Part shown: one piece after another, positions 33,188 through 40,746 of the stretch
How positions within the stretch are numbered: position 1 is the stretch's first letter
Layout: every line of letters begins with the position of its first letter
Source: Bacteroidota bacterium
Lineage (GTDB): Bacteria > Bacteroidota > Bacteroidia > B-17B0 > Aurantibacillaceae
Reading direction: 5' to 3'
DNA length: 49,399 bases
NCBI GenBank assembly: GCA_963169355.1
Contig: CAUJCR010000050.1
Location: 1 to 49,399, forward strand
The notes under the pieces: generated by a model
Database searches by the model: none
What the model saw: the letters and a program-made list of their open reading frames with translations, nothing else
Told to the model about the DNA's origin: nothing
Translations under genes and position numbers: made by a program

Positions 33188-34177
33188 TTATAATGTTACT
33201 GCTTTATATTTTTCGGGAATAGATAATAATAAAGCCTCTACTTCTTCGTAAGTATCTGTGGTTACTAATTTCAAACGCATGTCCTTAAAATGACTGATAC
33301 CTTTAAAATAATTTGTATAATGAGGGCGCATCTCTAAAATGCCTAATTTTGGACCTTTCCATTCCATTGATTTTCTAAGATGAGCAAGGCACACCTCCAC
33401 TCTATTCTCTATTGTTGGTTTAGCTAAGTGTGTACCCGTTTTCATATAATGTTTAATCTCATTAAAAATCCATGGATACCCAATACTTGCTCTCCCAATC
33501 ATAATACCGTCCACACCGTATTTATTTTTATATTCTAAGGCTTTTTCGGGCGAATCAATATCGCCATTTCCAAAAATCGGAATTTTAATTTTCGGGTTAT
33601 GTTTTACCTCTGCTATATAATTCCAATTTGAATGCCCCTTATACATTTGTGCCCTGGTTCTACCGTGTATGGTAAGCGCTTTAATACCTACATCCTGTAA
33701 TCGCTCGGCCACCTCCATTATATTTATCATACTCTCGTCCCACCCTAATCTTGTTTTTACGGTTACAGGTAAATTAGTAGATTTTACAACTGCTTTTGTG
33801 AGTTTAACCATTAAATCTACATCTTTTAAAACACCTGCTCCAGCACCTTTACATACTACTTTCTTTACTGGACACCCAAAATTAATATCTAACAAATCAG
33901 GCTGTGTCGCATCTACAATTTTAGCCGATAAAGCCATTGCTTCTTCATCTCCACCAAAAATTTGAATTCCGATGGGTTTTTCGTAATCAAAAATATCTAG
34001 TTTTTTGCGGCTTTTAATTGCATCTCTAATCAACCCCTCGCTACTGATAAACTCGGTGTACATTAAATCAGCTCCATATTTTTTACATACATATCTAAAT
34101 GGCGGATCGCTCACATCCTCCATGGGAGCAAGTAATAAAGGAAAATCTCCTAACTCAATATTTGCAATTTTTACGAT
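33188..34177 (-). CDS. dusB: tRNA-dihydrouridine synthase (DusB family), apparent ATC start
   Basis: A flavoenzyme that reduces uridines in tRNA. The TIM barrel carries FPLLLAPMEDVSDPPFR at the N-terminus (FMN site), the DINFGCPVKKV motif with the catalytic Cys, TVKTRLGWDES, LTIHGRTRAQMYKG, IFGNGDI and GIMIGRAS. The first ATG (34123) is the Met of APMEDV, which would delete strand 1. The frame stays open upstream and reads (I)VKIANIELGDFPLLLAP, the usual family N-terminus, with ATC (34177-34175) exactly where the initiator is expected and no ATG/GTG/TTG available. I take 34177 as the start (330 codons before and including the stop region, ~329 aa). It lies 25 bp after the serine hydrolase gene on the same strand. 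Confidence 0.88.
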   Translation of the reverse strand: MVKIANIELGDFPLLLAPMEDVSDPPFRYVCKKYGADLMYTEFISSEGLIRDAIKSRKKLDIFDYEKPIGIQIFGGDEEAMALSAKIVDATQPDLLDINFGCPVKKVVCKGAGAGVLKDVDLMVKLTKAVVKSTNLPVTVKTRLGWDESMINIMEVAERLQDVGIKALTIHGRTRAQMYKGHSNWNYIAEVKHNPKIKIPIFGNGDIDSPEKALEYKNKYGVDGIMIGRASIGYPWIFNEIKHYMKTGTHLAKPTIENRVEVCLAHLRKSMEWKGPKLGILEMRPHYTNYFKGISHFKDMRLKLVTTDTYEEVEALLLSIPEKYKAVTL

Positions 34178-34181
34178 GGGG

Positions 34182-34189
34182 CAAAGATA
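34182..34189 (-). promoter_or_regulatory. -7 box directly in front of the dus ATC codon
   Basis: The minus strand reads TATCTTTG-CCCC-ATC: an exact TAnnTTTG box followed after 4 nt by the proposed initiator. No TTG is found at the -33 distance; the region overlaps the end of the upstream serine hydrolase gene. Confidence 0.5.
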
Positions 34190-34202
34190 TGGATTTTATG
34201 AA

Positions 34203-35375
34203 TTATTCCTCTATGGAACTTATATCATTAACCGAAGAACCGTCAAGTGCATTAAACACTTTCCAAGTATTATACACACTCTTATTTAAGCGATTGCTTA
34301 ATACAATTACCGTTACACTATCTTTTAATCGTCTATGAAAAGCAGTTCTGTAGCCATGCCACCAGCCATTATGAAAAACTTCCTTATCAGAGTCATCCAT
34401 ATTTTTCATTCTCCAACCAAAGCCATAATTTGCTTCTTTTCTTTCAGGGCTATAGGGTTGATAAGCCATTGCTTGTGTTTCGGGTTTTAAAAGTTTATTT
34501 TGATACAAAGCAGCGCTTAATAAAAACAAATCATAAGTGGTTGTATAAACACCTTTATCTCCCACCGAACCATCGTATCGATCGTTGGCCACCCAACCAT
34601 ATTTCATAGTATAACCATGAGTAATACATTCTTTTGTACTATCTATATTAAGTGCAGTGTAACTATGCTTCATTCCGAGTGGTTTAAAAATCTGTTCTTT
34701 TAAAAAATCTGAATAAGTAAGTCCAGATATTTTTTCAATAATGAGTGCTAGTAAAATATAGTTTGTATTACAATAATTAAATTTTCTATCAGGATTCATC
34801 CAAGGTTTTGGTTTATGCTCAACCATAATATCCAAAATTTTTTGGTTACTCACCCATTTATCATCAGGGCTTAGGTACTCGGGACAGAAATAGGTGTAAT
34901 TAGATAGCCCCGAACGGTGCGTTAATAAATGCTTTACGGTTATATCTTTATACGGGAAACTATCTAGTATAGAACTAACATAAGCATTTATATCTAATTT
35001 ATTTTGCTCATATAACATTAAAGTAGCAATGCCTGTAATTACTTTAGATATAGAGGCTAATTGAAACAACGATGTATCATTTAAAAAAATATTTTTCTCT
35101 TTGATAGCGTAGCCAAATGATTTCTGATAAATAATTTGACTGCCCTTAGCTACCAATACATTCCCATTAAAAGCATCTATTTTAGATAAATTAGAAAAAA
35201 TGGTATCAATGCTTTTAATTTCTCTGTCGTACTTTATTGAATCAATAATTGTACGTACAACAGGTTTTTGAGGTGTATTAAAAAGGTCTATCTTACCCGA
35301 ACCTTCCGATTGGTTTACTTTTAGTAACAATAATCCTACTAATAAAAATGGAGCTATTATTTTTAAAACTTTCAT
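34203..35375 (-). CDS. beta-lactamase-family serine hydrolase, membrane-anchored or secreted
   Basis: A 390-residue protein (from the ATG at 35375; an in-frame ATG 15 nt upstream adds five residues ahead of the signal). The N-terminus is a signal/anchor helix (KIIAPFLLVGLLLLKV). The class C beta-lactamase/DD-peptidase fold shows S108-x-x-K111 in ASISKV, Y201-x-N203 in NYCNTNY, and HNGWWHGYRT (His335) in place of the KTG motif. These residues are complete for a serine acyl-enzyme hydrolase. Substrate is unknown: peptidoglycan peptides, esters or beta-lactams are all possible, and resistance should not be assumed. Confidence 0.88.
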   Translation of the reverse strand: MKVLKIIAPFLLVGLLLLKVNQSEGSGKIDLFNTPQKPVVRTIIDSIKYDREIKSIDTIFSNLSKIDAFNGNVLVAKGSQIIYQKSFGYAIKEKNIFLNDTSLFQLASISKVITGIATLMLYEQNKLDINAYVSSILDSFPYKDITVKHLLTHRSGLSNYTYFCPEYLSPDDKWVSNQKILDIMVEHKPKPWMNPDRKFNYCNTNYILLALIIEKISGLTYSDFLKEQIFKPLGMKHSYTALNIDSTKECITHGYTMKYGWVANDRYDGSVGDKGVYTTTYDLFLLSAALYQNKLLKPETQAMAYQPYSPERKEANYGFGWRMKNMDDSDKEVFHNGWWHGYRTAFHRRLKDSVTVIVLSNRLNKSVYNTWKVFNALDGSSVNDISSIEE

Positions 35376-35583
35376 TTGTAAGCATGGCAATTCTAATCAA
35401 TTAATTAGGCAAATAAAATAGCCTTTATCTAAAAGAATCAAAAAGCCATTGTTAATTACAAAATGTACACAAAATTCAATCTATCTATTAAACTGTTATT
35501 GTTTACAATTATTTGTGGCTTTTTATTCCATTATATGTTATAATGATATTTTTACAAAGTTGAATTAATTAAAGTTTTTTGCT

Positions 35584-37326
35584 ATGTCAAAACATTTTTT
35601 CTTACTAGTAGGTTTATTAGTTTCTTACGTTTCATTATTGGCTCAACCCAAAAAAGAATATTATGATAACGAACAAACACAACTAAAATCTGAAACAAAT
35701 ATTTTGAAAGGGATGCCTCATGGTCGTCATGTTGAATATTTTAAAAACGGGCAAGTATCCAGAAAAGGCTCTTACTACAATGGAAAAGAAGATAGTACTT
35801 GGTATTTTTATTATGAAGACAAAACTTTAAAAGCCATTGAAAATTACCATCGAGGCAAAAAAGAAGGACATAATTTATATTATTTTAAAAATGGCGCTTT
35901 AGCTCAAGAAACCGTTTTTAAAAACAACTTAGCCGATAGCGTTTGGACATCTTACTTCGAAAATAAAGCCGTAAAAAGTCGTGAAAGTTTTGCGAATGGG
36001 AAAAGACAAGGCGATTGGATTTATTATTTTGAAAATGGAAAAATAGAAAGTGAAGGGAAATTTGAAAATGATATAAAAGAAGGTGCTGTAAAAACTTATT
36101 TTAAAAATGGGCAATTGGCAAGTGTTACAAATTACTGTAAAGGTGTGTTGTGTGGCAAACAAGAAGAACATTACGAAAACGGAACACTTAAGTTCGAAAA
36201 AGAATACATCGATTCGGTTACTATTCTTTTAAAAACAATGAATGATCCTACTGGCAAAGCCATTGTAAGTAACGGTAACGGAACCATAACTGCTCAATAC
36301 AATAACGGACTTATTAAAGCTCAAGGTGCTTATAAAGATGGTTATATGAATGGCGTGTGGCGTTATTTTCATACTAATGGCGAGTTAGATTATGAAGCTA
36401 ATTATGAAAAAGGAATTTTAAACGGTTTATACTCTTCTTATTATCCTAATCATAAAGCAAAAAGTGAAGGCTCATTTACAAATGGCAAAAAAAATGGAAA
36501 ATGGAATTTTTATGCTGAAACAGGGAAGAAAGAAATGGAAGGTTATTTAAAAGATAACTTACGAGATGGTTTATGGACCTATTATTATAGCAATGGCAAC
36601 AAAGAATCGGAAGGGAATTTTACGGAAGATAAACAAACAGGAACTTGGGAATATTTTTACCCAACTGGTGAAAAATGGAAGGTAGGAAATTTTGATTATG
36701 GGTTAAAAACAGGAACTTGGACTACTTGGTTTGAAAATGGAAAAAAACTACAAGAGGGACCTTATGTAAAAGGAAAAGAAAACGGACTGTGGCAAAGCTG
36801 GTACAACAACGGACAATTAAAAGATCAAGGCAATTTTAAAGATGGCGCCCTTACAGGCTTGTGGGAAGGTTGGTACATAAATGGTAAAACTAACTACAAA
36901 GGCAATTATAACGAAAAAGGTAAAAAACAAGGATTTTGGGAATATTGGTACGAAGGTGGGCAGTACCGAGAAACTGGTTCTTATGTAAGCGGTATTAAAC
37001 ACGGACATTGGACAAGCTATTATGAGAAAGGAAATTTTGTAGATAGTGATGGCAATTACAGCAAAGGAAAACAGCATGGACTTTGGAAATACTACTATGA
37101 AACAGGTGGTATTATGAAAGAACAACACTTTAAAGACGGGCGTTTATCGGGTAAAGCAACTTCTTATTATACAAACAATATGGTGCAATCGATATGTAAT
37201 TATAAAGTAATGAATGACAAGCGCAAAGGCAAAAAACAGAGTGTGCCTAATGGCGAATGGATTTTTTATGATAAAAACGGAAAAGAGATTAGTCGTATCA
37301 CTTATAAAGATGGTGTGAAAAAGTAA
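35584..37326 (+). CDS. secreted MORN-variant (YwqK-type) repeat protein
   Basis: A 580-residue protein with a signal peptide (FFLLVGLLVSYVSLLAQ, cleavage near 21), then about 21 tandem repeats of ~23 residues of the MORN_2/YwqK type: 'G-x-W-x-x-Y-(Y/F)-x-N-G-x-x-x-x-x-G-x-(Y/F)-x-x-G'. Repeats 1-7 and 8-21 are separated by an insert around residues 205-245 (DSVTILLKTMNDPTGKAIVS). Databases often label such proteins as antitoxins by the YwqK name, but nothing here supports a toxin partner. The predicted product is a long extracytoplasmic beta-structure, perhaps for surface or peptide binding. Confidence 0.88.
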   Translation: MSKHFFLLVGLLVSYVSLLAQPKKEYYDNEQTQLKSETNILKGMPHGRHVEYFKNGQVSRKGSYYNGKEDSTWYFYYEDKTLKAIENYHRGKKEGHNLYYFKNGALAQETVFKNNLADSVWTSYFENKAVKSRESFANGKRQGDWIYYFENGKIESEGKFENDIKEGAVKTYFKNGQLASVTNYCKGVLCGKQEEHYENGTLKFEKEYIDSVTILLKTMNDPTGKAIVSNGNGTITAQYNNGLIKAQGAYKDGYMNGVWRYFHTNGELDYEANYEKGILNGLYSSYYPNHKAKSEGSFTNGKKNGKWNFYAETGKKEMEGYLKDNLRDGLWTYYYSNGNKESEGNFTEDKQTGTWEYFYPTGEKWKVGNFDYGLKTGTWTTWFENGKKLQEGPYVKGKENGLWQSWYNNGQLKDQGNFKDGALTGLWEGWYINGKTNYKGNYNEKGKKQGFWEYWYEGGQYRETGSYVSGIKHGHWTSYYEKGNFVDSDGNYSKGKQHGLWKYYYETGGIMKEQHFKDGRLSGKATSYYTNNMVQSICNYKVMNDKRKGKKQSVPNGEWIFYDKNGKEISRITYKDGVKK

Positions 37327-37387
37327 ACACAATAAATTTTACCAATTATTTTAGAAAATGATATATTTACATAAACAAAATTGCCTT

Positions 37388-38218
37388 ATGTTACTTTTTA
37401 TAAAAAAAATTTTACCATTATTCATTATTTGTTTTTTTGCAGCCTGCAACAACACTAATAAAACTGATGATATAGACAGCGATGATATAGAAACATCGAG
37501 TGTTGGTATTGATTCACAACAAGTTTCGGCTCAAAACGTTTTTAACACACTCATTTCTCGTGATGAGATTGTGAAACTAATAACACAAGCCAATGCTGAA
37601 TACGATCCTTCATTATTAAGTAATCCAGATGCTGTATCAAATTATGCTTTAGAAAATATACGGGCATTAAACTTTGGTGTGTATGGCGCAGACTTAATTA
37701 TAGCTAGTATTTACGATCAAACTCAAGAGTCGATGCTATATTTTAAATGTGTGAACATTATTGCTAAAAGTATTGGCGTTGCTAATGCCTTTGGCGAAAA
37801 CATTGGAGATAGAATAAATGCCAATCAATCAAATAGAGATTCAACCTTAAATATTATTACACAAGCATTTAAAAATGCTGATAACACACTTCGTAGTAAT
37901 AATCGCCCTGGCGTATCATCGTTACTTGTAGCAGGTGCTTGGGTTGAAGGTTATTATGTCGCCTGTCAAACAGCTAAAGCAACCAATAACGAAGCTATTA
38001 TTAATGCCATATTTAATCAAAAAGAATCATTAAATAACTTAGTGGAATTATTATCTGCATCTAAATTAAGTAACGATATGCAATATATCACCGATGGGTT
38101 AAAAGAAATTAAAGGTATTTTAGATGCAAAAACAGATAAAGATTTTTCTATTAAATCTATTGAAGCACTTGACGCTAAAATTACTTCATTACGAACAACT
38201 ATTATTTCCTCGAAATAG
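37388..38218 (+). CDS. lipoprotein, unknown function
   Basis: A 276-residue protein from the ATG at 37388, which places the signal peptide and lipobox FFAAC (LPLFIICFFAACNN) correctly at the N-terminus. An in-frame ATG at 37358 adds ten residues. After a charged, Asp/Ser-rich linker comes an alpha-helical domain with YGADLIIASIYDQTQES, a NAFGENIGDRINAN region and a GVSSLLVAGAWVEGYYVACQ helix. I do not recognise a named family. Its stop codon is directly followed by the ATG of the gamma carbonic anhydrase gene, so the two are co-transcribed. Confidence 0.8.
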   Translation: MLLFIKKILPLFIICFFAACNNTNKTDDIDSDDIETSSVGIDSQQVSAQNVFNTLISRDEIVKLITQANAEYDPSLLSNPDAVSNYALENIRALNFGVYGADLIIASIYDQTQESMLYFKCVNIIAKSIGVANAFGENIGDRINANQSNRDSTLNIITQAFKNADNTLRSNNRPGVSSLLVAGAWVEGYYVACQTAKATNNEAIINAIFNQKESLNNLVELLSASKLSNDMQYITDGLKEIKGILDAKTDKDFSIKSIEALDAKITSLRTTIISSK

Positions 38219-38737
38219 ATGTCAATTATATTACCTGTAAAAGGCATAAGCCCTCAACTCGGTGCTAATTGCTTTGTTGCCCCAAATGCCACTATTGTAG
38301 GCGATGTTATGTGTGGTAACGATTGTAGTTTTTGGTTTAACGCCGTAGTAAGAGGCGATGTAAATTCAATAGTACTTGGAAATAAAGTAAATATTCAAGA
38401 TGGCGCAGTGATTCATTGCACCTATCAAAAAACTAAAACCATATTAGGAAATAATGTATCCGTTGGACACAATGCCATCGTTCATGGTTGCACGGTACAC
38501 GATAACGTATTAATAGGCATGGGCGCTATTGTAATGGATAATTGCGAAATTGGTTCAAATAGTATAATTGCAGCAGGCGCTGTATTAACCGAAGGCACTA
38601 AAGTGCCATCTGGTTGTATTTATGCAGGAGTACCTGCCAAAAAAGTAAAAGATATTTCTCAAGAACTCATTAGTGGAGAAATAGATCGCATTGCTAATAA
38701 CTACTTAATGTATAGCAGTTGGTTTAAAACCTCATAA
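38219..38737 (+). CDS. gamma carbonic anhydrase-family protein (left-handed beta-helix)
   Basis: A 172-residue hexapeptide-repeat protein. Its metal-site residues match the gamma carbonic anhydrase/YrdA/PaaY group: H66 in GAVIHCTY, H84 in SVGHNAIVHG and H89 in the same segment, with R45 and D47 (VVRGDV) and Q60 nearby. The repeat ladder (NATIVGDV, NVSVGHNA, NVLIGMGA, SIIAAGAV) forms the beta-helix, and a C-terminal helix closes it. Many members are carbonic anhydrases or zinc-binding relatives of unknown role, so activity is not proven by the motif. Confidence 0.92.
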   Translation: MSIILPVKGISPQLGANCFVAPNATIVGDVMCGNDCSFWFNAVVRGDVNSIVLGNKVNIQDGAVIHCTYQKTKTILGNNVSVGHNAIVHGCTVHDNVLIGMGAIVMDNCEIGSNSIIAAGAVLTEGTKVPSGCIYAGVPAKKVKDISQELISGEIDRIANNYLMYSSWFKTS

Positions 38738-38793
38738 TATTTTCTTCGATAGAATGTTCTCGAAACTATTCATCTGAGCAAATCCGAAACCTA

Positions 38794-38835
38794 CAATTCA
38801 ACTTGCCAAAGGCAGACAGGCAAAGGATTAAATTG
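38794..38835. repeat. imperfect hairpin in the intergenic gap
   Basis: CAATT (38794-38798) and TTGCC (38803-38807) pair with GGCAA (38819-38823) and AATTG (38831-38835). The core contains the GGCAGACAGGCAAAGG string, richer in G than its surroundings. The 197-bp gap between the carbonic anhydrase-like and DedA genes holds nothing else I can name. It may act as a terminator for the converging genes or be a decayed dispersed repeat. Confidence 0.3.
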
Positions 38836-38934
38836 AAGTGGAAGTTTGTTTAATCCCTATGTGTTATAGATGTATGCTCCTCCAAAATATAGAACTACTT
38901 GTTAGTAGAAAAATAATATATTTTTAAGTGTTTC

Positions 38935-39573
38935 CTATTGCTTCGCCAATTTATTTTTCAGCATCGATATTATAATAGGTAATACCGAAATACCAATAAT
39001 GAGGAAAATTACTTTCTCGAAGTTGTTTTTTATCCAAGGTATTTCGCCTAAAAAATAACCAGCTAAGCTTACACCTGCCACCCAAATAACGCCTCCTATT
39101 AAGTTATAAGTTGAGAATACACCATAACGCATTTTGCCTACACCAGCTACAAATGGGGCAAAGGTTCTAACAATGGGCACAAAGCGCGCAAGGATAATTG
39201 TTTTAGGGCCATGCTTTTCATAAAAGGCGTGTGTTTTGTCAATATGTTCTTGTTTTACTAAGGTTTTTCCAAATAATTTCCAACCCAATACTTTTTCACC
39301 AAAATATTTACCTATGTAATAATTGGTAGTATCGCCTAAAAACGCCGCTATAATTAATAATACAATTACTACCCACAGGTTAAGCGCTCCTTGTGCGGCA
39401 AACATACCAATAGCAAATAATAAGGAGTCGCCAGGTAATAAAGGCATAATTACCAAACCTGTTTCTACAAAGATAATGGCAAATAAAATACCATATACCA
39501 AGGTAGGATAAAGGGTAATAAATTCGCTTAAATGTTTATCAATATGTAATATAAAATCAATTAAATTCACCAT
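38935..39573 (-). CDS. DedA family membrane protein
   Basis: A 212-residue protein with about five to six hydrophobic helices and DedA signatures: PGDSLLFAIGMFAAQG, FLGDTTNYYIGKYFGEKVLG and LARFVPIVRTFAPFVAGVGKM with the conserved arginines. DedA proteins are inner-membrane proteins linked to phospholipid (undecaprenyl-phosphate/phosphatidylethanolamine) flipping and membrane homeostasis; which substrate applies here is unknown. It is the last gene of a minus-strand run after the rhodanese (36-bp gap). Confidence 0.92.
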   Translation of the reverse strand: MVNLIDFILHIDKHLSEFITLYPTLVYGILFAIIFVETGLVIMPLLPGDSLLFAIGMFAAQGALNLWVVIVLLIIAAFLGDTTNYYIGKYFGEKVLGWKLFGKTLVKQEHIDKTHAFYEKHGPKTIILARFVPIVRTFAPFVAGVGKMRYGVFSTYNLIGGVIWVAGVSLAGYFLGEIPWIKNNFEKVIFLIIGISVLPIIISMLKNKLAKQ

Positions 39574-39609
39574 AAGTATAAGATCATTAAATTAAAAAAT
39601 AAGTCAAGT

Positions 39610-39912
39610 TTAATTTCCAACTTCTTCTAAGTAGGCTAAAATTCCGCCTTTTAAATTGTATAAATTAGTAAAGCCATGTTGACTTTCTAAAGCCGAAATA
39701 ACAGTGGCGCTTCGCTTACCACTACGGCAATGTACTATCACTTGCTTATCTTTACTTATCTTATCTATGTTATTCATTACTTCGCCCATTGGTATTAATT
39801 GGGCTTTAATATTCACCTCATCATACTCGTATTCTTCTCTAACATCAATTAATTGAAAATCTTTTTTTTCGTCTATTAATTTCTTTAACTCTAAGGCTGT
39901 TATTTCTTTCAT
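39610..39912 (-). CDS. single-domain rhodanese-like protein
   Basis: A 100-residue protein with the rhodanese fold: FQLIDVREEYEYDEV near 19-33 and the active-site loop HCRSGKRS with Cys62 as sulfur acceptor. It lacks a signal peptide, so it works in the cytoplasm on persulfide sulfur transfer or a related role. It sits 18 bp after the phosphosulfolactate-synthase-like gene and before DedA. Confidence 0.92.
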   Translation of the reverse strand: MKEITALELKKLIDEKKDFQLIDVREEYEYDEVNIKAQLIPMGEVMNNIDKISKDKQVIVHCRSGKRSATVISALESQHGFTNLYNLKGGILAYLEEVGN

Positions 39913-39930
39913 AATTATTTTTTTAATTTA

Positions 39931-40722
39931 TTAAAATATGTTTTCTTTAGTTCCCTCGGGTAAGTAATTAAAAAATGTATCACCTCTCAATCCAATTCTT
40001 AAGGTTTCTAAAGGTATCACATCATCAATGCCAATGTTACCTACATTTACATTAGCTCCAAATAAGTTGATAAAATACACTTGTTGCGATTTTTGAGGTG
40101 TTTCCCAAATTATATCATCTACATTTATTTTACTTGTAATGCGTGTAATTAACATGCTATGAGCACTTCCGTTTTTATGAAAAATACCCACATTACCACT
40201 TTCGCGCGCCTCGGCAATTACTTTAAATGAGCCAGCTTCTAATTCAGCTTTCATCATGCTTATCCATTTTGCGGGATGAATAATGATGCCTTCTTCTTTA
40301 GAGCCTACTTCGGATAAAACCGTATAGTTTTTAGATAAAATATTGATGTATTTGCATTTACTTTCGTGTGACATGGTAATGCTTCCATCCGACACTTCGG
40401 CTGTATCTAATCCGTACGAGTCAATAAATTTTTGGTACTCGTCAAATTTTCCACGTGCCATAAATGCTTCAAATAAAGTTCCACCTACATAGGTTTTAAT
40501 ACCTGCTTTTTGATATAACTTAATTTTTTCTTTTACGTTTTTTGAGATAACCGATGTACCAAAACCAAGTTTCACAAAATCTACATAATCAGCATAAGTA
40601 TCTACAAAATTTTCGGCATGTTTTAATGAAATACCTTTATCCATTACCATGGTTAAACCTTTTTGGCGTGGTTTATCAGTTCGGGTTGGTAAATGAGGTA
40701 AGTTTACATTATAAGTTGGCAT
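39931..40722 (-). CDS. phosphosulfolactate synthase-like protein (ComA family)
   Basis: A 263-residue TIM-barrel protein of the ComA/PSL synthase family. The family pattern is visible in RQKGLTMVMDKGISL, YADYVDFVKLGFGTS, AGIKTYVGGTLFEAF, TAEVSDGSITMS and VLSEVGSKEEG. ComA adds sulfite to phosphoenolpyruvate, the first step to sulfolactate and coenzyme M in methanogens. In bacteria the product could lead to sulfopyruvate or cysteate-like sulfonates. No downstream enzyme of that route is next to it, but a rhodanese follows in the same unit. The exact substrate is inferred from the family. Confidence 0.85.
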   Translation of the reverse strand: MPTYNVNLPHLPTRTDKPRQKGLTMVMDKGISLKHAENFVDTYADYVDFVKLGFGTSVISKNVKEKIKLYQKAGIKTYVGGTLFEAFMARGKFDEYQKFIDSYGLDTAEVSDGSITMSHESKCKYINILSKNYTVLSEVGSKEEGIIIHPAKWISMMKAELEAGSFKVIAEARESGNVGIFHKNGSAHSMLITRITSKINVDDIIWETPQKSQQVYFINLFGANVNVGNIGIDDVIPLETLRIGLRGDTFFNYLPEGTKENIF

Positions 40723-40746
40723 ATATTCAATTTTATATTAAATAAT

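Noticed and set aside
34005..34338. Plus-strand frames opposite dus and the serine hydrolase
   Set aside because: They lie antisense to two well-supported enzymes and encode no domain.
35584..37326. Antitoxin of a toxin-antitoxin pair (YwqK label)
   Set aside because: The protein has a signal peptide and no toxin-like neighbour; the label comes from the repeat type only.
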